Of a DNA stretch of 64,000 bases, positions 25,163 through 31,984 are shown piece by piece. The DNA is from Micromonospora sp. RHAY321 (GTDB taxonomy: Bacteria > Actinomycetota > Actinomycetes > Mycobacteriales > Micromonosporaceae): positions 579,598 to 643,597 of the forward strand of contig NZ_JAMHIW010000003.1 of the NCBI RefSeq assembly GCF_023896955.1. The letters run 5' to 3'. The first letter of the stretch is position 1, and the number at the start of each line of letters is the position of its first letter. The position numbers were made by a program, and so were the translations under genes. The notes beneath the pieces are model-generated. The model saw only the letters and a list, made by a program, of their open reading frames with translations. It was not told the DNA's origin and searched no databases.

Positions 25163-26805
25163 CGAACGGCTCGAATCAAGTCGGCTTCACGGGCGTACAC
25201 GGCTTTGCCGTCGGACACGAGCGATTGAAGGACGCGGTAAAACTCATCGACCTCGTCACTCTTGTATCCCGCGGCTCTAAACGCTTGCTCAGGGGTCAAG
25301 CCGACACCGGACTCGGTCAAGATGGTTAACAAGAGCGGACCGGCGGTGGGACTGGGAGTTGAGGCAGATCCCTCTGCTGACGAGCCCTTCGCGCGTCGCG
25401 GCGCACCTTCCATCGGTATCTCCAGTTGTCCGAGGAGCGATGAGCGCTCTTCCCCTTCGGGGACCGCCTGTGTGAACTTGCCACGCAACGCGCTACGCAC
25501 GAAAGCGGCACCCAACTCCTCGGCGGTCCGTGTAGCCATCACAAGGAGGTCCTGGATGGCTTCTAGCTTCGAGATTCCCAACTCAAGGAGCCGAGCTACT
25601 TCGCGTTGCTCCTCGATTGGCGGAAGTAAAACATGAAACTCATCGAAATCTCTAAAATAGATTGTCTTGTGCGTACTTCCCTTACCGAAGGACCGGAGCG
25701 AATCCCTTTCTGCGAGGAGAAGTAACTGCAGCCAACGAGCGTCCACATGAACGGAGCAAATCCAATTTACAAAGTCCTGGCTAGTTGCCATCGGACGTCC
25801 TAGTCGCACGGCATAACCAATAGACGCCGTGCGGCTAAGGCATACAGTGTTAGCTGGCAGAAGCTCCGCCGAGGAGTTTTCCAGCCCGGCGTCAGTGATT
25901 TGCCGCGCGGTGTCCTCCACCACTCCGCCGTTGTTGCGATTTGCGTCCGGAATTCCAAGCCAGGGGATGTCGCCGTCCCAGTACTCGGGCACACGGCGGC
26001 TAGGTGTATGGCCTGTCCGCATGTCTGCAACGTCTTGCAGTCGGGTCCAGGCCCAAGCCGGCGGGACGTCGGCCAAAGGCTTGGGGCCGAGAGCAATCCC
26101 AAATCTGCCAAGGCGGGTCGTAGATGAGCCGATCGAAGCAGATCCCTCATCTTGAGGTGTAGCAGAGGTTTTCGTTGCCAAAGTGGCCCGGTTTGCTTGG
26201 CTGGTGCGCCATGGTTCCGTTAGACGACCGTCAAAGGCTCGACGGAATAAGGCTCCTTGTAGCCTCTGCGCCGTTACTTCCGACTCACGGATAAATTCAT
26301 TGGCCTCGCCAAGCCTGGAATGAGCGGCCGCGACGAGATTTGCGATTCTCTGCTGCTCGGTAACAGGCGGAACGGGGAGCCGCAACTCTAGGAGGTCTTT
26401 TCGGGTAAGACCCGGAATGTGGCCGCGAGCGCGGCTAATGAGCAGCTGCGCCTGGTCGCCAAGAGCCAGGGCGTAGTAGGCGGGAAGCAGAGGCTTGTAG
26501 GGTGTAAAGGCCATAAGGTCGCGACCGATCGCGGCATGAACCCCAGGGAAGACCTTTCCGGCCCCTGCTCCCTTGACCACAATGAAGACACTGCCAGGGG
26601 GCGCGATGCGAATGGGGTCGGTAGTCCATCTGTCGATGCGGACCTCTCGGCCGTCCCATTGCTCGGGCCCAGCGACGTATGGCGTGCCGATCGAAGATCT
26701 GTTGACCGCTTCGGATCTGGGCGACTGCCCACTCGTTAGCCAGCCTAAGTCGGCTAGTGAGGCCTCTTCCCAGTGAGCAGGGAGGTCATGTTGCATCCGG
26801 ACCAC
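25159..26805 (-). CDS. hsdS: Type I restriction-modification specificity subunit HsdS, with C-terminal extension
   Basis: A 548-residue specificity protein. Target recognition domain 1 is about residues 10-165 and domain 2 about 245-410; each ends in the typical helical spacer start (LPVPPVTEQQRIANLV and LLPPIEEQREVARLL). Full HsdS proteins usually stop near residue 450; here about 80 more residues follow a Ser/Pro-rich linker and look like a small helix-turn-helix domain (LTPEQAFRAAGYKSDEVDEFYR). The start is the GTG at 26805 or the ATG at 26796; both overlap hsdM. It should target methylation and perhaps also the ATPase/HNH pair to a bipartite site. Confidence 0.92.
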   Translation of the reverse strand: MVRMQHDLPAHWEEASLADLGWLTSGQSPRSEAVNRSSIGTPYVAGPEQWDGREVRIDRWTTDPIRIAPPGSVFIVVKGAGAGKVFPGVHAAIGRDLMAFTPYKPLLPAYYALALGDQAQLLISRARGHIPGLTRKDLLELRLPVPPVTEQQRIANLVAAAHSRLGEANEFIRESEVTAQRLQGALFRRAFDGRLTEPWRTSQANRATLATKTSATPQDEGSASIGSSTTRLGRFGIALGPKPLADVPPAWAWTRLQDVADMRTGHTPSRRVPEYWDGDIPWLGIPDANRNNGGVVEDTARQITDAGLENSSAELLPANTVCLSRTASIGYAVRLGRPMATSQDFVNWICSVHVDARWLQLLLLAERDSLRSFGKGSTHKTIYFRDFDEFHVLLPPIEEQREVARLLELGISKLEAIQDLLVMATRTAEELGAAFVRSALRGKFTQAVPEGEERSSLLGQLEIPMEGAPRRAKGSSAEGSASTPSPTAGPLLLTILTESGVGLTPEQAFRAAGYKSDEVDEFYRVLQSLVSDGKAVYAREADLIRAVR

Positions 26806-28216
26806 CGTCAGTGAAGAGGGTCGCGAACTCGTCCGTCAGCTCCGTTACTTTCACAAGCGTTGCGCGCAAGTTCTGCAGAATCACCGCCGGATCTACGTCC
26901 TTTGACTCGGTCATTGCGCTCTGTTCGTCCTGAACTCCCAAATCAAGTCGGTGAGCGTGAGCGATGACCTCTGCCTCACTGAAGTGGCGGTAACGGTCGC
27001 TGCGCGATGTATCTTGCTGGTTATCGCCGAACTCTGCCGATCGATAGAGTTCCTGGAACTCGCCAAGAAGCTCGTTTAGTTTCCCGTCGCTTGCCCTTGC
27101 GTTGACTCCGGAGCGCGCGTCGTACACCCAAACGCCCGTGTCTGGCTTCTGGCCGTCCGGGATTCTCCTAAAGAAGAGAACGTTGGTCTTAACACCTTGG
27201 GCGTAGAAGATCCCACTCGGCAGGCGAAGGACCACCAGACGGTCGCACAGGCTCATCATCTCTCGGCGAATGTCTCTTCCGACGCCCTCGTCGAAGAGCA
27301 CGCCGTCTGGAACAATGACCGCAGCACGGCCGCCGTGCTTGAGAGCTCTGTATATATGCTGCAGGAACGCCAGCTGCTTATTTGACGTTGCGTGGCTCAA
27401 ATCTGGCCTTGCGATGATGCCTGCACCGCGCTTTGACCCAAAGGGTGGATTGCTAAGGACAACGTCAGCGGGCGGAAGTTCTGCACCGGTGCTTGTGAGA
27501 GCATCAGCTAGCCGCAAGTCTGCACGGACCTCGTGCAAGAAAAGGTTCATCAGACAAAGCCGATGTGCGCTCTGCACGAGTTCAATTCCGACGTATTTCG
27601 GACTGCCTGTTGGACTGGATTCAGCGAGCGTAGCCTCGCCGGCCATCGCCGATGCGTGACGCGCCGCGGCAACTAGGAATCCGCCTGTCCCTGCTGCTGG
27701 GTCCTGGACGACCTCTGCGGGCTGGGGATCGACAACGCGCACAATAAGGTCGACCAGGAATCGAGGAGTAAAGTACTGGCCAGCGCCAGAGCGCTGTTCC
27801 GTCGCGTTCCTTTCGAGCAGTCCCTCGTAGACGTCGCCGAGGGCTTGCTGGCCAAGGGATTGCCAATCGATGGATGAGATCAGCTCCACCAGCTTCGCCA
27901 GGACGGACGGATGCCTTATAGAGGTTGAGGCAGTTGAGAAAATGCTGCTTGTTAAGGGGTCGTCCGCTAGGGCGAGCTGCGTCAGCTGACGTTGGTAGAA
28001 GTCGAGCTTATTAGAGTCAGGCTCTTTAACGAGGTCGGACCAACGAAAACCACTCGGGATTCGGTTGGTGGTGGAACCACCGCTTCGTTCAGAAATACAA
28101 AGAAAGAGAAGCCAGCTCAGCTCCGAAATGTAGTCCTGATACGTGATACCGTCGTCCCGTAGAACGTCACAAAATGACCATACCTTCTGTACCAATTGGC
28201 GAATTTGCGCGTTCAC
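26786..28216 (-). CDS. hsdM: Type I restriction-modification N6-adenine methyltransferase HsdM
   Basis: A 476-residue modification subunit: an HsdM N-terminal helical domain (1-125) and an N6-methyltransferase domain with motif I DPAAGTGG at 172-179 and catalytic NPPF at 256-259 (VVLSNPPFGSKRG). With HsdS it should form a sequence-specific adenine methylase that protects host DNA. It is the first gene of the operon and starts with GTG at 28216, preceded by an AAGGA-type ribosome binding site. The C-terminal tail is helical (TLVKVTELTDEFATLF) as in other HsdM that contact HsdS. No HsdR gene is present anywhere in the element. Confidence 0.94.
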   Translation of the reverse strand: MNAQIRQLVQKVWSFCDVLRDDGITYQDYISELSWLLFLCISERSGGSTTNRIPSGFRWSDLVKEPDSNKLDFYQRQLTQLALADDPLTSSIFSTASTSIRHPSVLAKLVELISSIDWQSLGQQALGDVYEGLLERNATEQRSGAGQYFTPRFLVDLIVRVVDPQPAEVVQDPAAGTGGFLVAAARHASAMAGEATLAESSPTGSPKYVGIELVQSAHRLCLMNLFLHEVRADLRLADALTSTGAELPPADVVLSNPPFGSKRGAGIIARPDLSHATSNKQLAFLQHIYRALKHGGRAAVIVPDGVLFDEGVGRDIRREMMSLCDRLVVLRLPSGIFYAQGVKTNVLFFRRIPDGQKPDTGVWVYDARSGVNARASDGKLNELLGEFQELYRSAEFGDNQQDTSRSDRYRHFSEAEVIAHAHRLDLGVQDEQSAMTESKDVDPAVILQNLRATLVKVTELTDEFATLFTDGGPDAT

Positions 28217-28601
28217 AGCCTGTCCTTACCTCGTCCGACGCTGCGACCCTACCCGGTTCGCCCCCAGGGCTGCGTGACCGCTGTAGCATAAGGTGCCCCA
28301 AACGTTGTTCGCGGCGGGTCGGGCCTCGCCTACGTTTGCCGGTGACTCTCAGTGACTGAATGTGTTCCCTCCACGGAACTCGCTTGCGCCACAGCGAACG
28401 GTCGCAGGTCTGGCTGGTCTCCATGCGACGTGTCTTAGCAGCGCATACAAGAGGATTTCGGAACACGTAAGTGCCACAACCGCAGGGTCGCTCACAGCCC
28501 AGCCAGCCAGACTTGCTGCGGCAGGTACAGCGAGCCGGCACGGTCGATCTTGCAGGGTAGGTACCAGGCGCCGAAGGCGGCATGCTCGTAGAGTCTGCGG
28601 G
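28217..28601. other. Divergent intergenic region of the defence operon
   Basis: The 385 bases between hsdM and the EVE-like gene have no supportable gene. On the minus strand TATGCT (28282-28287 region) is a possible -10 box for hsdM. The GC rises from the low values of the operon to chromosomal values across this stretch. Confidence 0.5.
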
Positions 28602-29129
28602 GTGAGTGGCTCATACCTGGTCGTCCTCGGTGAACGCGACGCTATCTGGTGGGTGCTGCACGAACAGCGGATGGCGTTCCCGGCTACTCCAAGATCCGAG
28701 GTGGCGCAGCTCGCCGCCGGCGATCGGCTGTTTCTCTACGCCACCCGCAATGCCTGGCACAACCCGGTGCGCGACCGGGGGCGTGTGATCGGTACCGCCA
28801 CGGCCGCCACGGCGGTGCGTCGCTTGGACCAACCGATAGAGATCGCCGCCCGCGCCTTCCACTCCGCCTGTGAGCTGCACATTGAGGGGCTAGTGCCGTA
28901 TCCCGGCGGGCTGGAGTTGCAGCCGTTGGTGAGGCGGCTGGACGCCTTCCCCAAGCCTCACGCGTGGAATATCTATCTCCGACGACCTCTCGTTCGTCTG
29001 TCCGACGCCGATTGCACCATCCTCGACCGAGGTCTTGGCCAGATGCTCGCGCCACCCCACCGGGCTCTGCCGACATACCAATCAGCGCACCCAGCCGCGG
29101 AGAGGCCGGCGAGCAGCCAAAACGATTGA
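28602..29129 (+). CDS. EVE/PUA-like domain protein
   Basis: A 175-residue protein whose first 140 residues match the EVE/PUA-like pattern: SYLVVLGERDAIWWVL at the start, an F-P-A-T-P segment, AAGDRLFLYATRNAWHNPVRDRGRVIG as the conserved core, then LQPLVRRLDAFPKPHAWNIYL. EVE domains bind modified bases or tRNA and often accompany modification-dependent restriction. The start is GTG 28602; the frame is open upstream but without similarity. It is divergent from the hsdM operon and may be a modification reader in the same defence cluster; that link is inference. Confidence 0.75.
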   Translation: MSGSYLVVLGERDAIWWVLHEQRMAFPATPRSEVAQLAAGDRLFLYATRNAWHNPVRDRGRVIGTATAATAVRRLDQPIEIAARAFHSACELHIEGLVPYPGGLELQPLVRRLDAFPKPHAWNIYLRRPLVRLSDADCTILDRGLGQMLAPPHRALPTYQSAHPAAERPASSQND

Positions 29130-29283
29130 CGGCGACGGGCGATCGCGGCTTGGCTGGGCGACGGCGCGACGTGCTGCTCGTCCGGCGGGGTCGGCTGTCG
29201 AACAGGGTGAAGGTCGATCCTCGTCCGGACCGGGCCGTTCGGGCGACCGGACGCAGCTAACGGGCACGCTTACCCAAGACCCA

Positions 29284-29544
29284 TCAGACAAGCAGGCTGT
29301 AGGTGCCGTCCGGGTTCTGGTAGAAGTACGCGGTGTAGCCGCCCGGGTTCCCCTGCCGATGCTTCGGCAGGAAGACGCCATAGGTGTGGTCCGCCCAGCC
29401 GGGACACGCGCGACGGACGTCGTGGGGGCGGAAGCGGTTACCCAGTCGGCCCGCGGCTCTAGCGTGACGGATGTGATCAACGAAGCGGCTCACGAATCCA
29501 AGTGTGGACGCTCGGTTGGTGGGCGCGATAGTCCCAGCAGACAT
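29284..29544 (-). CDS. Small hypothetical protein of the element (86 aa)
   Basis: An 86-residue basic protein (ATG at 29544, MSAGTIAPTNRASTLGF) with VDHIRHARAAGRLGNRFRPHDVRRACPGWADHTYGVFLPKHR and an aromatic end GGYTAYFYQNPDGTYSLLV (quoted in parts). The helix-rich first half and the Tyr-rich hairpin resemble element-borne DNA-associated proteins but no family is recognised. It precedes the GntR gene in the same direction. Confidence 0.65.
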   Translation of the reverse strand: MSAGTIAPTNRASTLGFVSRFVDHIRHARAAGRLGNRFRPHDVRRACPGWADHTYGVFLPKHRQGNPGGYTAYFYQNPDGTYSLLV

Positions 29545-29700
29545 CGGAGCCTCACGAAGTAAGCAGCGAGTCAGCAAACATTCCGCTGCGCGACGACAAA
29601 CAGGCTGAACAAACGACGTAGCTGTCGTGCTTGAGTGGACGGGATGACGTCTGTCGGCACTGGCTGAGATCCACGACCAGGCTCGCTCCCCCCGACGGGG

Positions 29701-29731
29701 GTCGCTGACGGCTGCGGCAGGGGTCAGCGAC
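29701..29731 (-). terminator. Hairpin terminator after the GntR gene
   Basis: GTCGCTGAC (29701-29709) and GTCAGCGAC (29723-29731) are perfect 9-base complements and the second arm contains the GntR stop codon. A second small hairpin CCCCC-GAC-GGGGG follows at 29689-29701. Confidence 0.55.
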
Positions 29732-30125
29732 CAACGCGGATGCGGACGGCGGCATACACCTCGCGTGAGCCGTCGGCCCGGAAGATCACGATGACCGGGA
29801 TGCCCTCACCGATCTCCAGCTCACGCCGCTCGGCGGGGGTGGGCATACGCGCGGTGGCGGTGTCGCCCTTGAGGAGGGACACCGTTTCGGTCGGCTCGTC
29901 GGCGCGGACGAACGTGCCGCGCGGTGGTTCCACGATCACGAGCCCTTCCGACCGGAGTAGCGCTACTGCTTGTCGGACGCTCGTGCGGCTCAGCCCGTAC
30001 TCCTGAGCCAACCGCAGCTCGCTGGGAAGCGAGGCCCCGGGCGCGAGGTCGCCAGACGCGATCCGGTCTCGCAGGAGGTCTGCGAGCTGCCGGAACACGG
30101 CGCGATCCGCGCTGGGGTCGATCAC
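29724..30125 (-). CDS. GntR family regulator of the integrative element
   Basis: A 133-residue protein with a GntR winged helix (QLADLLRDRIASGDLAPGASLP, EYGLSRTSVRQAVALLRSEGL, PPRGTFVRAD) and only the first strands of an UTRA-like ligand domain. Short GntR proteins of this kind (KorSA type in pSAM2) are the standard repressors of AICE functions. GTG start at 30125. Here it is divergent from the small-gene operon at 30267-30885, which it presumably controls. Confidence 0.88.
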   Translation of the reverse strand: MIDPSADRAVFRQLADLLRDRIASGDLAPGASLPSELRLAQEYGLSRTSVRQAVALLRSEGLVIVEPPRGTFVRADEPTETVSLLKGDTATARMPTPAERRELEIGEGIPVIVIFRADGSREVYAAVRIRVGR

Positions 30126-30266
30126 GAATGTGACGCTACGTGCCCAACAGTTCTACATCTTATTGTATCTACAGTCCTACGTCGTTACGGTGATGTGAGC
30201 TGGGACGACAGCCGGCGACCGGCTCCACCTGCCCGTGAGATCGAAGAACGCCCGAGGGGAGACCTA

Positions 30267-30500
30267 GTGCCTCGCGTGTCGTACGAGGAGTACTTAGTGG
30301 CCGTCGCGCTAACTCTGGCAAGGCGGCACCGGCCGGTCTGGTCATGGCAGCGATGGCGGAAGGTCTGCCGATGCGGGGGCGAGTTGCGCTGCCATACGAG
30401 GCATCGAATCCCGATCAACCGGGGTCACTGGCCCTCAGAGGGCGGCCGGCTATCCGCTCCGTCATTGGAACCGCCGGCCGAGCGGGGGGAGCCGAAGTGA
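30267..30500 (+). CDS. Small AICE-associated protein with Cys/His cluster (77 aa)
   Basis: A 77-residue basic protein: RVSYEEYLVAVALTLARRHR, then VWSWQRWRKVCRCGGELRCHTRHR with three Cys and two His that could hold zinc, then PINRGHWPSEGG. I recognise it from memory as a recurrent gene of actinomycete integrative elements, function unknown. The GTG at 30267 is chosen because GGGGAG at 30255-30260 is correctly spaced. It overlaps the next gene by four bases (GTGA). Confidence 0.78.
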   Translation: MPRVSYEEYLVAVALTLARRHRPVWSWQRWRKVCRCGGELRCHTRHRIPINRGHWPSEGGRLSAPSLEPPAERGEPK

Positions 30501-30715
30501 CGAGCCACCTCCCGATCACGCCGGCCTGGACCTGCGGCGGCTGTGGTGCCGACTGGCCCTGTCACACCCGCCGGCGAGAGCTGCGAGCGGAGTACGACCG
30601 CGCTTCCGTGTCACTCGCCCTCTACCTGGCCGCCCAACTCGTAGACGCCGCCCAGGACCTGTCCCAAGTCCCCGCCGGCCACCTGCACCACCGCTTTCTC
30701 GGCTGGACCCGATGA
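30497..30715 (+). CDS. Small AICE-associated zinc-finger-like protein (72 aa)
   Basis: A 72-residue protein with the N-terminal Cys cluster ITPAWTCGGCGADWPCHTRR, a helix LRAEYDRASVSLALYLAAQL and a conserved end HHRFLGWTR. It is a common companion of the preceding gene in AICE regulatory ends. It overlaps both neighbours by four bases (GTGA and ATGA), so all three are translated together. Confidence 0.8.
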   Translation: MTSHLPITPAWTCGGCGADWPCHTRRRELRAEYDRASVSLALYLAAQLVDAAQDLSQVPAGHLHHRFLGWTR

Positions 30716-30885
30716 GCATCCTGCGACCCGGCGACGAGAAGTTTCACTACAGCGACGGCTCCCACAAGTGGATCCCGCCGAACCCGGACTACGACCAGGA
30801 AGTCTGGGACGAGCAGGTCCGCCAGCACAAGCACGGCCACCTCAGGAACGAGCGCCCGAAGGTCCGCATCCAGCGCCTCGTCTGA
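30712..30885 (+). CDS. Very small AICE-associated protein (57 aa)
   Basis: The ATG at 30712 overlaps the preceding stop (ATGA) and opens a 57-codon frame, MSILRPGDEKFHYSDGSHKW followed by a Pro/Asp and then a Gln/His/Arg-rich end, to TGA at 30883-30885. Position, overlap and composition support a real gene. In intact elements the excisionase and integrase genes would follow here or at the other end; neither is present on this side. Confidence 0.7.
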   Translation: MSILRPGDEKFHYSDGSHKWIPPNPDYDQEVWDEQVRQHKHGHLRNERPKVRIQRLV

Positions 30886-30893
30886 TGCCAGCA

Positions 30894-30914
30894 GTACAGC
30901 AGCGAAGTACAGCA
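30894..30914. repeat. Candidate integrase arm-type site, right end
   Basis: Identical over 21 bases to 21381-21401 near attL, with GTACAGCA twice. It is 84 bases inside attR. Confidence 0.5.
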
Positions 30915-30997
30915 ACCGTGCCAGCCGAACCGGACCGAGACGCGCGCCAACAGTCCGGATGACCTCGAACAACGCACGATCCAACCGACTCGCCGGC

Positions 30998-31039
30998 AAT
31001 CCATAGGTTCAGGGTTCGAGTCCCTGGCGGCCCACTCTT
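30998..31039. repeat. attR: 42-bp direct repeat
   Basis: Identical to 21289-21330. It holds only the 3' half of tRNA-Lys, without D-arm or anticodon, so it is an attachment site and not a tRNA gene. Confidence 0.92.
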
Positions 31040-31135
31040 ACGCAGGTCAGCGGCCCGGACCGGGGTCGCTGTTGCCGCGATCGAGGCCGGTACAGCAGCG
31101 AAGTAGGGGCAGTAGGCCGGTAACCGGTCGAGCGC
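31040..31135. pseudogene. Relic of a second integrase 3' end outside attR
   Basis: The sequence outside attR aligns, with scattered differences, to the sequence inside attL (21331-21430), including the TACAGCAGCGAAGTA motif and the last codons of the integrase (GGTCGAGCGCCT). Chromosomal DNA beyond an attachment site should not resemble the element's own interior, so an earlier related element must have been integrated here and largely lost. Confidence 0.7.
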
Positions 31136-31183
31136 CTGCCTGCGCATCACGCTGGCTATCGGCACATCGAGTCGATCAGTTCG

Positions 31184-31717
31184 TCAAAGCCGGGGAAACT
31201 CTTCCCGCGCTGCGGCGATTACCTCAGCCGCCGACTTGCGATGTGCCGGTGCCCAGCGTTCGGCGATCTCCGTGAGACGGGCATCCGGGCGGGGCTCATG
31301 TTCGTGGTTGGGGTATTCCGTCGCCTCCCAGGGACCGAATCCGTCGGCGAGAAGCCATAGATAAGTCCACAAGTTCTGCGCTACGACTCCCGTTTGGCCC
31401 TCTGAACCGAGAAACACCACCGGCTGCTGCTCGATCGGCTCACGATGACGCATCAGCCAGAAGGCGGCGAGGCCACCGGTGCCGTCCTGCCCGAAGACCC
31501 GGAACTCGGATCCGTCAAGCTCCACGTTTCCCGTCCATGCCCGCCACCACTCAGCACGCGAGACAGCTGAACGCAGCGGCGCTGCGGGGGCTTCCCAGAG
31601 ATCATCGGGCAAGGCCCTGCCCCATGCGCGCCCGGTACAGCGGTCAACGTCGGCCAACAGGGACCCGTTGTGACGCTTGACCGACGTGTCCTTGCGTCCA
31701 TGACCAGCCAGTACCAC
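31184..31717 (-). CDS. SMI1/KNR4 (SUKH)-like protein
   Basis: About 177 residues from the GTG at 31717; TTG 31657 is an alternative and the start is uncertain. The recognisable part is GSEFRVFGQDGTGGLAAFWL, then QPVVFLGSEGQTGVVAQNLW and TYLWLLADGFGPWEATEYP, a pattern I associate with actinobacterial SUKH-like proteins. SUKH members often give immunity to contact-dependent or polymorphic toxins; no toxin gene is visible nearby. It lies right outside the element and may itself be a fragment of older mobile DNA. Confidence 0.65.
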   Translation of the reverse strand: MVLAGHGRKDTSVKRHNGSLLADVDRCTGRAWGRALPDDLWEAPAAPLRSAVSRAEWWRAWTGNVELDGSEFRVFGQDGTGGLAAFWLMRHREPIEQQPVVFLGSEGQTGVVAQNLWTYLWLLADGFGPWEATEYPNHEHEPRPDARLTEIAERWAPAHRKSAAEVIAAAREEFPRL

Positions 31718-31933
31718 GCCCAGCAGCCCTGACCTCACCCCGATTCGCCGCCGAGGAAGGCTCGGGGACCGCCCCTGGCCCGCCAGGAGGCGTGGGGGAG
31801 CCGAAGGGCCGCGCGACTCCATTCGGCTTGCAGGGTCAGCGGGCCGGCGATGCGCCTGCCGGACGAGTACGAACCGCTGACGGAAGAGAGAAGGGACACC
31901 CTCCAAGGTCCGTTGACATGTGTTTCCGTCCAG

Positions 31934-31947
31934 TGACAGCGTTGTCA
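31934..31947 (+). promoter_or_regulatory. Candidate LacI-type operator upstream of the GH31 gene
   Basis: TGACAGCGTTGTCA has complementary TGACA/TGTCA arms and differs at one base from the symmetrical TGACAACGTTGTCA used by LacI-family regulators of actinobacterial glycosidases. It is 38 bases before the TTG start. A TTGACA at 31913-31918 may be a -35 box. Confidence 0.5.
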
Positions 31948-31984
31948 TCGACTCATTTCCTCCATATGAGACGAGGAGCGCACC

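Larger units (their letters stand above)
21289..31039. mobile_element. Decayed actinomycete integrative element in tRNA-Lys carrying defence genes
   Basis: The 9.75-kb segment lies between perfect 42-bp direct repeats of the tRNA-Lys 3' half. It contains a broken tyrosine integrase next to attL, a low-GC four-gene restriction/defence operon, an EVE-like gene, a GntR regulator and small overlapping genes typical of the regulatory end of actinomycete integrative and conjugative elements (AICEs). No replication initiator, FtsK/TraB-type translocase or intact integrase remains, so it should be unable to move by itself. Confidence 0.88.

Noticed and set aside
28362..28601. Longer N-terminus for the EVE-like protein
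   Set aside because: The added 80 residues are Arg/Ala/Ser-rich and unlike the family, which begins at the S-Y-L-V-V-L strand.
30998..31039. Second tRNA-Lys gene
   Set aside because: Only the T-arm and acceptor 3' strand are present; it is the attR copy.
21289..31039. Complete conjugative AICE
   Set aside because: No FtsK/SpoIIIE-type translocase, replication initiator, excisionase or intact integrase is found in the interval.
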